Shown piece by piece: positions 43,741 to 52,860 of a stretch of 57,094 bases of DNA. Below the pieces are notes generated by a model that was not told the origin of the DNA, did not search any database, and worked only from the letters and a program-made list of their open reading frames with translations. The stretch is from Symsagittifera roscoffensis (lineage: Eukaryota > Xenacoelomorpha > Acoela > Convolutidae), in contig NW_026971612.1 in the NCBI RefSeq assembly GCF_963678635.1, positions 1 to 57,094 on the forward strand. Reading direction: 5' to 3'. Made by a program: the position numbers and the translations under genes. Position 1 is the first letter of the stretch, and the number at the start of each line of letters is the position of its first letter.

Positions 43741-44199
43741 ATTGTTTTTTTGCTAATCTGTTTATCGGTTGGTGTTTGTTTTCCTTCATACCTTTTGCTT
43801 AGTTTATCTATATTTTTTTCTTTTTTTTTCGTTTGGATTTTGCACCTGTTGTTAGTGTTGTTGTCTTTGTGCTTCTGTAAATTTCCGTTGCACCTGTTGT
43901 CATTGATTTACTGAGACTTCATCCTCCGACCATTGTTGCAAATCGTGCATGAGTTTTGCTGGCATGGGTGGCTTTGTGAGTTTTTTTGACCTAGACATGC
44001 GTGTTTGGCTTTTTCCCAATTAAGGTTGTTGCCACGTTGGACAGAGGAGTATTTGGTTTTCTACCCACGTGTGCTTCGAAAAATGAAATTTTTGTTACAC
44101 CATGTGATGTTACTTGCAGGGATTTTGTTATTGTGGCAACGTCCGATGCTAATTTGTACGGTGTATTTGCCGGATCTTTTCGTATTACCCCTAGTCTAC

Positions 44200-45048
44200 G
44201 TTTTATGTGTTTGTATCATTCTTTCGACTAACCCTATGGCTCTATGGTCATCTATCGGTTCGAAGAGTAAATTAATGTTATTTGTGTTATGCAAAAGCTA
44301 ATTTTTTTGCTCTAATTGTTTGTGCTTGGTCACATCGTAACCAACGGTGTACTGCGTTGTTTGAAGTATACCGTTAAATTTTATGGCAACATCCGCCGTA
44401 ATAATTGAAACGAGATTTGCGGTTGGCAAATTCGACGACTTATCTATTGCAACTAGTATGTAAGCGTCCTTATTTAACTCATCAGGGAGGGGCCCGGCAA
44501 AATCTAAATGTACCTCTTCATATGCTTCTACGACCGAATCCATTTGGTATGAAAGCTTTTCCTATTATTGGTTTGAAGATTTTACCTTGGAATGCTCGCA
44601 ACTTTGCGTCCTCTGGACGATCGAGCGATGGATGTGTGGAAACCACACATTTTGGCATAAGTCCATCATGGCGGCCAACCCTGGGTGTGTCATATGTAGG
44701 CTGTCCAGTACTGTCGGACGCAGCTGTGTTGGAATGACGATACGTTCTTTCGATGAGCAAGCAGTCCTCACGCACATGGAGATAGTTGCGGACATTGAAC
44801 CAGTGTTGGCTGTAGGACAACTTGATTGCATCCCAGTCCCGTTTTTCGACAAAATTGATGAGTCGTCTCAGATTTTTATCTTTTCTGGTAGCTGAGGCAA
44901 TGAACTTCATTCCCAGAACCTTCTGTAGCTTTTTCTGGAACAGTATTGTGTCCTCTTCCGTCTCTGTCATTGTCGCTTGATTTACTACTGTGGCCACTAT
45001 CCCCTCGGTTATCATGTGGTGACTAGCTTCTAGTTGTGTACTCGTCAT
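44200..45048 (-). pseudogene. Gypsy-B integrase remnant
   Basis: Zinc-binding H2C2 region near 44.7 kb (QLRPTVLDSLHMTHPGLAAM, then SCEHS), catalytic core first block VHLDFAGPLPDELNKDAYIL near 44.5 kb, second block LRCDQAQTIRAKKLAF near 44.3 kb in another frame, and third block IDDHRAIGLVERMIQT near 44.25 kb. The three catalytic acidic residues (D, D, E) can all be seen but not in one frame. A 176-codon segment (44518-45048) covers the pre-integrase region in a frame shifted from the zinc region. Confidence 0.8.
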
Positions 45049-45811
45049 TGTGGCGGTTCCTCATTTGGGGCACGTTCCTCCTGGCCTGCAATGTTGTAGT
45101 TTATTCTACTCACGTAATGATCTTGCATTTCTGTCTGGTCCTCCCTATTGTCAGGTTGTGTCCCCGCAAGCACTTTGCAGCTCTCGGTTTGTACTGCTCA
45201 TGTCGTTCTAACTCTAAGCGTGTGCTGCTTCTCTGTTTTCGTTGTTCCTTTGTTAAAAATTATTTTTGGGGAAATTCTAAATGGTGGCCTTGAGGAAGGT
45301 AGTTCTTTTGCGTCCTTGACGTCTTTTGGTGATGGGGCAGATGTGGTGATTGTCTGTTTTTAGTGGTTGCTGGTCGCTTGTGCCACCGAGGATCTGATAG
45401 GTTCTCCTCTCTGTCCGACGTTCCCTGTATTTTGAAGATTTTTTCTCTTTTCTTCCACGTGTTGTTAGGGTTTTCACTTCGTCTGGAATGAACCCGCTTT
45501 TAAAATTTTTGAAGTCTTGTTTTTGCTCATTTTCTGTGTTTTGTTTGTATGGTTGGCAAGGTTGTTTGAATTCTCCGACGGTACGAGTGTTTTTTGAGGA
45601 TGAACTTTTTTCTGTTGAGTTTGTTTTTCGAGTTAGAGCTGATTGAGTGTCAGAATGATTTGAGCAGAACTGATTTTAATTCGGTGTTTGCAATTGACCG
45701 CTTTTGGATTTTTTGGAATATTAGTTTCTCTAATGAGGGTTTGAAGTGTTAATTGTTGTCATTTCTTTTTCCGCGCGCTTTTTAATCAGCTGATACGGTG
45801 CCATATTCTTC

Positions 45812-46260
45812 CTACGGGTAACTAAGAATGACGTTGTCAATCACTTCAAATTTATTTATGAATGCATTAATTGATGCTTCAACAAATTCCTCGTCATACT
45901 CGCTTGGGGGTATCACCAATCCAACTGGACTTTGTGATTTATAGTCTATGTGAGTAAATCTGCTAAGACCGTTTTTTGATCTTTTGCTAGCATTTAGAGC
46001 GCTGATCGAAGCTTGATGATCTATTATGACAGTGAAACTTTTTCCATAAAGATAATATTTGAGGTGTTCTATGGCCCACATTACACCGAGTAGTTCGAGC
46101 TCATTGACTGAAAATTTTTCTCAAGGGAATTTAAAAACTGTGATGCGTAAGCTATTGTCACTCAGCCTTCTTATGAAAGTTGTTCGAGAGGCGCGCCTAA
46201 CGCTGATGTAGAAGCATCAGATACTATACGCGTTTCTAGGTTTTAGTCAATGTTTATTTT
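45812..46260 (-). pseudogene. Gypsy-B RNase H C-terminal part
   Basis: Open segment starting MWAIEHLKYYLYGKSFTVII and DHQASISALNASKRSK, the typical RNase H/connection end (the D of DHQ is a catalytic-region residue), followed by SPVGLVIPPSEYDEEFVEAS, the linker conserved with Gypsy-A. The first part of RNase H upstream (46081-46260) is frameshifted. Confidence 0.8.
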
Positions 46261-46299
46261 GTGTTATTTCAGAGACTAACGCTTTATAGTTTTCAAATG

Positions 46300-47140
46300 A
46301 TTTATTGTTTTTCCGGTTTCCAAATAATTGGTTTATTTGTCTCTGTATTTTTAACAGTGTTCATAACGCTGCTGATGCTTGTGCCAAATTTGGAATGTAT
46401 CTGGTGAGATGGTGTAAGGAGCCCATAAAATTTTTTAATTGTTTAAATGTTTTTGGTTGTGAGAGTTTTTCGATTTCCTCTGTTTTTCTTTTCAGATGTG
46501 TAGTGCCCTCACTATTTAGAGTGTACCCTAGTCACTCAACTTTCCTGCAAGCAATCTTACGTTTGTCTAATGATATGGCAAGGTTTTCTGCATCCTATTT
46601 TTCCAGAATTGTTTGTAGATTTTGTTAGTGTATATCTGTTAACCCTTGGTCACGGTCAATGTAACGTCTAGGTATGAATAGGTGTTTGAGCAATTTGTAA
46701 GAGTTAAGTCGATGGCATTTTGAAATTCACCTGGCATATCCGTGAGGCCGTAAAATATCCTGTTTGGAATTGTTAAGTCCCGTTGGCATTGCCACCAATT
46801 AGGCTGAAATTGCATTGTTCTCGAGTTGGTTTGTCTAGCGGGATTTGTGAATACGCGTATCGCAAATCTAATGTTTTGAATAGGGTCTGCTGTTTAAGGT
46901 TCGATTCCAACACTTGTGCTATGTTGTCTAATAGCAATTGATCTGGTATTTCTTTTTGAGAAAATATTTGTTTATCTTTTCCGATTCTAAGGTAACTTTC
47001 ACCGTTTGGTCTTTTTTCACGGTAATACCGATTGGATTGATAAATTGTCGATCTGAGCTTTTATCCAGTTTTTTATGTGCTTTTGATTCATGAAATTGTT
47101 GAATTTTTTTCCACTCGTTCTTATAGGTGAACCGGGACAC
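46300..47140 (-). pseudogene. Gypsy-B reverse transcriptase remnant
   Basis: Motifs visible on the minus strand: FINPIGITVKKDQTVKVTLE near 47.0 kb, FYGLTDMPGEFQNAIDLTLT near 46.75 kb, then YSYLDVTLTVTKG at about 46651-46680 where the catalytic YxDD is expected (second Asp replaced by Val), and ENLAISLDKRKIACRKVE with LGYTLNSEGTTHLKRK downstream. Several stops and frame changes. Known role: copying element RNA into DNA; this copy cannot. Confidence 0.8.
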
Positions 47141-47191
47141 GGCGTCCTTTCTGCTGGATTGGGATAATATCTTTGCTGAATTGCGTTCGAA

Positions 47192-47680
47192 TTAAGTGGT
47201 TTTTTGACTTTCCAATACAAATGCATTGTTGTGGATAGTTATCTCTGACCAATGTTCAATTTCAGGGTTTGATTCTTCTTGTTCTTGTATATTCAGCACA
47301 TCCTCTTGCTTCTGTTTTCTAGTACTAATTTTACTCCAATTTGTGGTAAGATTTTCCTGGCTATGATGTTTGCTTTCTGATCGTCGACAATGATGAATGG
47401 GCCAGCCAATAATTGTTTTGCCATTGTAACATGCTAAATTCCGAGCTGTATTTCCCGATGGAATTTGTTTAATTACTCTGGATTTGCCATTTTCTTGTAT
47501 TCGCCGAGCTGTGTTTTCTTTCAGTAATGACATGGGGCTCTCGGAATCGGCTATTGCGAATAATTTTTCTGTTTTCGTCTTCAGCTTAATTATGTGGCCA
47601 TTTAGCTCATCTTCGGACGGACTTTTTTTAGGTCATCTTTTTAGGTCATCTTTTTTAGGACAGCCCATTTAGGTCATCTT
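47192..47680 (-). pseudogene. Gypsy-B aspartic protease remnant
   Basis: The active-site region reads LFAIADSESPMSLLKENTA (Asp codon at 47546-47548), with DSE where DSG/DTG is expected, then GNTARNLACYNGKTIIGWPI. A GATCATCTTTTTAGG-type word is tandemly repeated near 47630-47680, just upstream of the active site, which has inserted a few codons' worth of DNA. Confidence 0.7.
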
Positions 47681-47727
47681 CGGTTGTGTTTTTAGTTTCA
47701 TATTTCCATATTGCCATAACTGAGAAT

Positions 47728-48250
47728 TTATTGACCTGATATTCTCCCAACTATCTTCAGATGTAAATTTGGCAAAAGCAACTGGATCGAGTTCCGTTCC
47801 ATGACTCTCGGATTCATTTTTTCTTGTTCCTTTTCGTTGCTGCGTTCTCTCATATAATTAATGGCCGCATTAAGCGCATTTTGAACAGATTTTATCCTTT
47901 GAGGGACATGATTGTAGGTGGTTTTGTCCAAATTGGTTACAGCATTTATTACTTTGCTTTTGAGTGATGGGGTATGGATTTTTCTGTTGCTGCTGCTGAC
48001 CTCTTGTATTTTGTTGTCCTCGAGGATATGGACGACCGCGAAAACCGCCACAATTTTTTTGAGGTTCCCGATTGCTTGCAAACTTATTGCTTTTCCGTGT
48101 AATAATTTTAATATGATATACCGGTTCTTGTTTTATTGTTTTCACTCGATTTCCGAACGGATTTGTTTTAATCGTGTGACCTTGAAGCAATGCAGAGTAA
48201 ACATGATTTATGGGTCAAATGGAATTTTTCAAAAATTCGAATTGAGCCTG
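47728..48250 (-). pseudogene. Gypsy-B gag C-terminal part (nucleocapsid)
   Basis: Overlapping open segments give GHTIKTNPFGNRVKTIKQEP, GGFRGRPYPRGQQNTRGQQQ (Arg/Gly/Gln-rich RNA-binding stretch), and CCNQFGQNHLQSCPSKDKIC followed by SKCA, a zinc-knuckle region. Matches the same part of Gypsy-A (TIPFGTQATSTTTFKQEPMG and GRGGTSGYQNNKGFGG). The capsid-coding N-terminal part is missing. Confidence 0.7.
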
Positions 48251-48259
48251 TCATGCTCA

Positions 48260-49500
48260 ACTTTCTCGCGAAAACTGAAAATCTCAGAAAGACAAGATCA
48301 GAACGACCGAATTAAAATCGCGGGAAAGTGGTCAATTTAAGCAGCGGAAAATTGCTGTTCGCTTTTTCCGACATCTAAATAATATGAGAGTAGAGCTGTC
48401 CTATCTTGATATAGGAAACAAAGAAAACCGAAATTAAGTTGAACCAGAGTGAACCTTCACTGGAAAGGTGGACAACCGAAGTGTCCCAATGGTCCAGAAC
48501 CAAACCTCCATTCTCAAGATAAAACTTGTTCGATTAGAACTTATTGAACCAAACTTAATTCCCCAATTATTCTCAAGTTGATTACTAATTTAGATACCTC
48601 TAATCCTCGAGTGTGCTGGTATGTGAGTACCCAATTTACATTTCTTGAGTGTGTTTTATGATTGTTATGTTGAAATAAGGCGAGTTTTAGGTTGGTCCAT
48701 CTGAAATGGATCAAAGTTCCACTGTCTAATAAAAAGTAACTGTACGGTTTGTTCCGACCCTGTTTTTTTCTATCGGCGTTTGTGTATTTTGGGTATTTTG
48801 AGACCTAAGTATGGCGACGTTCTTATTTTCGAGGGGTATTTTGGTAGTGGCCTTTAAGCTGTAATGGGAGTTAGTCTCATGTCGCAAGTGAGCCGAATTG
48901 GCTCCGACCGTTTTGAGGTAGAAAAACACAAAAGATAGTGTCCCTGACTCTTGGGCCAATGGTTATAGTGCCTATTTTTCTTAAGCCTCATACGTGACTG
49001 AAGTAGGCGACTGTTACATAGTGTTTTTATGGCACTCCTGGGTGTTTTTACGACATCATGACTACGGAGTCGAACCAACTTGACACAGCTCCGGGCTACA
49101 CGCCCATTCTAGAGTACTGGTGGTACGGTTCAGCGGGAACGTGTAAGCCTTCCGGTTGTACCGTGATAGCTTTTTACGAAAACTCGAGAAAACTTCCTGG
49201 TACGCTCTCCGAACGAGGTTTAGCTAACCGAGTAAGGGGGTAACTAGGGGGACAAAAAAACGAGCAAAAGACAAAAAGCGAAACAAAAACAAAAAAAGAA
49301 CAGAAAAAGGAATAAAAACCATAAAACGAAAAATGACAGAGACTTTGACACCAGATAAGTTGGATCAAACCTTTATAATAATTAAATAGTATACCCATAC
49401 TGTTTTCCAAGACCGATCGTTTCGATCAATCCAGCAATCTAATCCAGTAAATTCAATAAGGTGCCCGAGTGTGGGGCGTTGTTATGGGTTTTCAGATAGC
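48260..49500. other. Unassigned sequence between Gypsy-B and Gypsy-C
   Basis: No coding region supported. It becomes more GC-balanced from ~49.0 kb (CTCCGGGCTACACGCCCATT), like the DNA leading into Gypsy-C. A 5' LTR of Gypsy-C may begin somewhere in 48.7-50.3 kb, but I could not find its partner within the window. Confidence 0.45.
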
Positions 49501-49508
49501 TTCCAACT

Positions 49509-49710
49509 GAGCTGGACAACTAGGAGACTTGACTGGAAGAGGTGACCAGCCGAGTGGGAAAGTGGTTCACAAAGATTGAGCTGAACCACTAGGAGACTTG
49601 ACTGGAAGAGGTGACCAGCCGAGTGGGAAAGTGGTCCACAAGGATTCAGCTGAACCACTAGGAGACTTGACTGGAACAGGTGACCAGCCGAGTGGGGAAG
49701 TGGTGCTGGT
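49509..49710. repeat. 69-bp minisatellite, about three units
   Basis: TAGGAGACTTGACTGG starts at 49521, 49590 and 49659, an exact 69-bp period. Units also share GGTGACCAGCCGAGTGGG and CAAGGATTGAGCTGAACCAC-like words. Since 69 is 23 codons, an open minus-strand frame with 23-residue repeats results; I treat it as a by-product. Confidence 0.9.
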
Positions 49711-50610
49711 GACAAGTGAAGTAGACGTCAAGGAGACAACCAGCACGGATCCAGAACAATAAGAGGAGGACGCGCAGGGGTGTTCTCAAGTTGATCAAAA
49801 CGGGTATCGTTAAAATCCTCATTACATTATAGGAGATAAGTGTAAAACTGGATAAGCGGAATCCCCTTGTTTTGAGGAACGTTTTTGCTCACGCAGAACC
49901 TGGAAACAGGTTCTACGGTTTTCTCTCAAGAGGTTAGCACCCGGCGCTTCAGTAATTTTCGGCTTAAGAGGGGGGCTAAAGAGGGTGAAGTTAGAAGGGG
50001 GGCTGGTTAGGTTAGAGGTTGGCGGTTGTAAATTGTAAACAGGCGGGACACATTAGATTAACTAATTGATCGACCTCGTTGATTTAGTTACATTAGAATC
50101 TTACACGCGTCAATTATAAGAAGCGGATATCCAAATTTAAGATCGAATTAAGGTAGGCACCCTGGTCGGATCGGGTGGGGGGAACGGAAGTAGACAGTTT
50201 TTGTGATACCCCATAAGATCGCTAGCAGGGGGGAGGAAAAGGCGTGGCAATCAGGTACCAGACGTTTTTTTTCGAATAAAGGCTGACATCTGTCACCTTT
50301 GAATTTTAGGTGGGTTAATCTCTCTGTTTTTATTAATTTTCCTGTTTAAATTTTTACGTTTTGGAAAAATCTTTTATCGGTTTTTGATCGAACAGGTGAT
50401 CACAAGACACATGCGAACAGGTTGGGTTTCAACTTGTATCAAAATATTAAAAGGGAGATAAACACAGGGGGGAAAATTATTCAAAATCTTTGGGCAGTAA
50501 GGTTGGGTTTTTGAGTAGATTTCTTTTACAAGAGCTCAAGTGGAGGTACCAGGTACAGTGGTTCAAGAGTCCCGACAACGAAGAAGAAGAAATCCTACTG
50601 TCCAGACACT
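49711..50610. other. Probable Gypsy-C leader or LTR sequence
   Basis: Non-coding. It contains purine-rich runs (TTAGAAGGGGGGCTGG near 49990; GGGTGGGGGGAACGGAAG near 50174) and an AATAAA at about 50275. These are the kinds of signals found at LTR borders and polyadenylation sites, but without a second LTR copy I cannot assign edges or a primer-binding site. Confidence 0.35.
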
Positions 50611-50619
50611 TGGTTGCAA

Positions 50620-51045
50620 AGTCTTGGGACAGTACCGAAGGAGTCTTGGGACAGTGCAGTCTTGGGACGGTCTTGGGACAGTGCAGTCTTGGGACGGTCT
50701 TGGGACAGTGCGGTTTTGGGACAGTGCTTTCTTGAGACAGTACAATTTGAGACAGTGGTTTTGGGACAGTACAGTCTTGGGACAGTGGTCTTGGGTCAAT
50801 GGTCTTGGGACAGTACAGTCTTGGAACAGTGGTCTTGGGATGGTACAGTCTTGGGACAGTAGTCTTCGGACAGTAGCAGGAAGTACTGGGACAGCACCGA
50901 GTAGTCCTGGGACAGTAGAGAAAAGGCTTGGGACAGTACACAGAAGGCTTGGGACAGTACATAGAAGATTTGGGACAGTACCGGGAAGTCTCAAGACGAT
51001 ACAAAAAAGTGGTGTGACAGTACTAAAAGGTCTTAAGACAGGTCG
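50620..51045. repeat. GGACAGT-rich minisatellite
   Basis: The core TCTTGGGACAGT is repeated some 25-30 times in variant form with spacers giving 11-24-bp units; neat 22-bp pairs (GTGCAGTCTTGGGACGGTCT) occur at 50650-50710, and 19-24-bp units (AAGGCTTGGGACAGTACA) later. Long open frames occur on both strands (about 162-175 codons each), Gln/Gly/Thr/Val-rich on plus, Cys/Pro-rich on minus. They follow from the array lacking stop words and are not supported as genes. It sits just upstream of Gypsy-C gag. Confidence 0.88.
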
Positions 51046-51379
51046 AAACAACCCAACGCTAAATTAAAAGCGGAAGGACTAGTCGGAACGATTAAATTGC
51101 GAAAGATCCGATTCTGTTGGGATCACGAATTAGAAATTCCTTATAATTTTTCAAAGGGAATAGGAATATTTTTTTTTAATAGAAAATTTATCCTTAGAAT
51201 AGAATTTTGTAAATAGTAATATCGCAAATAGAGGTAATTGTAAAAAAAAAATCATGAGACGGAGTAGGGTACCGATAGCTGAAAAAAGAGCTAAAGAGTC
51301 AAAGACAAATCATAACTCGTCGCAACGAAAGGTAACAACGGTTGGACCAAGAATAACAAGGAAGAACTTTTCAGTGAGC

Positions 51380-52433
51380 ATGGTCAACACACGAAGCGCA
51401 AAAGAGAACGAGACAAAAGAGGCGCTGAGGGGAGACAAACGGAACCTGTTATACAGATTGATCTAGAAACACCAGATCAGAGTGTTGATGAGGTGGAGAA
51501 GACAACGGAGTCGACACCTATGCCGAATGCAGAAGAACAGAAGCAAAAGTAGATGGAATTCTCATCGATAGACATTGTGGAGGACACGACGGGCAACATG
51601 CTAGAAACAATAAAGGACGAGTCTCAAGCGAAAAGAACGTCATTCACAGAGAGGATAGCAATGATGGTCGAAATAAAATCGAGAGACGTAGTGCGGAAGA
51701 ACCGAAGGCCGAGAAAAGCAAAACGTTTGGAACAGTTTCCACGATAACAACAGAGGCCGACCAAGACGATGATAAGGTTAAACCTGGGGCAGCAGCCAGC
51801 GATAGGGCGACAGCTGACCATGAAACAACAAGTCCTCTTGAGCTGGGCGATTTGATGGCGAAGCTAGATCAGATCGTCAATAAATTAAAGTACAGTGAGG
51901 AGGATCGAGAAGTTATAAAGAAGGAATTGAGATACAACAAAAGCGAGAACTTGGGCAATTACTTTAACCTGGCTGTGGCGACAGAGGAAAAGCTTCAGCA
52001 GATGTCAGACAAGGTAGAGACATTGACAAAGATCGAGAAAAGAACAACGAAAAAGACATGCAAGAAATGAAGCAACGATATGATACTGTGAACAGTAAGC
52101 TAGGGAACCTGGAGACGAGGATAGACACTATGAGCAGGGACCAGGCGGAGAGTTCGTGTGCCATACAGTCCAAGCTGTACGCTATCTTGAGAAACTCAAG
52201 ACAATCTGTTGACAAATCGAACACAAGGAAACAGAGTTGATTTCGTGGAACCACAACGGAACAATTGGGAGTCAACACCGTTACCGTTACCCCGGGATGC
52301 GGCCAGCACAGCACAGGGGGTAGGCAAGACAATTATGAAAAGTGGAACCGCAAATACGACCAGTGGTCCAGGAGATTCCACGACGAGCAATAACGTGGGA
52401 CCGGATGTTATGACGCGGGCGAGCACCTGGTAG
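51380..52433 (+). pseudogene. Gypsy-C gag N-terminal part, broken
   Basis: Probable start at 51380 (MVNTRSAKENE). The coding sense then moves between frames: ETPDQSVDEVEKTTESTPMP (51455-51550), MEFSSIDIVEDTTGNMLE (51553 on), and ELGDLMAKLDQIVNKLKYSE to EKLQQMSDKVETLTKIEK (51840-52050), a Leu/Glu/Lys-rich stretch that looks like a coiled coil, followed by KQRYDTVNSKLGNLETRIDT. At least four frame changes or stops. No catalytic domain; typical of a gag matrix/coiled-coil region. Confidence 0.65.
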
Positions 52434-52860
52434 ATGATGAACAGGACACTAGAGGCCTTCACCACGAGGAACACCGACTCGAGTGAAAAAGGAGGTGGCA
52501 AATCCAGGAAAATTTTCAAGAAGTCGGAAGAGTTCAAAGATGATTCAGACGGATTCATCGATACTTGGGTAGAAGTCATGAGACTACATTTGGAACAAGA
52601 CAACTTGAACGACGAGAGACAAGCCTGCACATCGAGACTCAGCAACTTAGAAGGCATGGCGTTGAAATGCGTAGTTGCAAAGAAGGAAGAGGAACGCGAC
52701 ACTGCGGACAAAATCTTCGAGATATTGTTAAATCAATTCGGGTCAAGCATGAAGGGTCACCAAGCGATGATGAGATTTGAAAAGAGAAGGCAGAGGGACG
52801 ATGAATCCAGTGATCGGTTCCTGGATGATCTTGAGAGCTTGGAGTGATCCTGAAGAGTCA
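52434..52860 (+). pseudogene. Gypsy-C gag capsid part
   Basis: A 137-codon segment: GKSRKIFKKSEEFKDDSDGF, IDTWVEVMRLHLEQDNLNDE, LSNLEGMALKCVVAKKEEER, MMRFEKRRQRDDESSDRFLD. This has the length and helical, charged character of a Ty3/gypsy capsid. It ends at 52847 by frameshift; the reading continues in the next frame from about 52845 as SDPEESTNRRNFSIASKFID, so a small indel near 52845 split one gag. Confidence 0.7.

Larger units (their letters stand above)
42440..48250 (-). mobile_element. Gypsy-B: degenerate Ty3/gypsy LTR retrotransposon, 5'-truncated
   Basis: Same family as Gypsy-A: identical LTR termini and matching gag, protease, RNase H tail (NPVGL/SPVGL + PPSEYDEEF), linker and integrase. 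Order on the minus strand is gag (to ~48.25 kb), PR, RT, RNase H, linker, IN, 3' segment, LTR. Unlike A it keeps a recognisable RT, but the catalytic dyad is mutated and frames are broken throughout. No 5' LTR was found; beyond ~48.25 kb the gag similarity stops. Confidence 0.85.

Noticed and set aside
48260-50320. 5' LTR of Gypsy-C
   Set aside because: Purine runs and an AATAAA are suggestive, but without the 3' LTR in the window no boundary can be set.
50477-51067. Two ~175-codon frames on opposite strands over the GGACAGT array
   Set aside because: A stop-free minisatellite opens several frames on both strands; no signal peptide or domain, and unit lengths are not multiples of three throughout.
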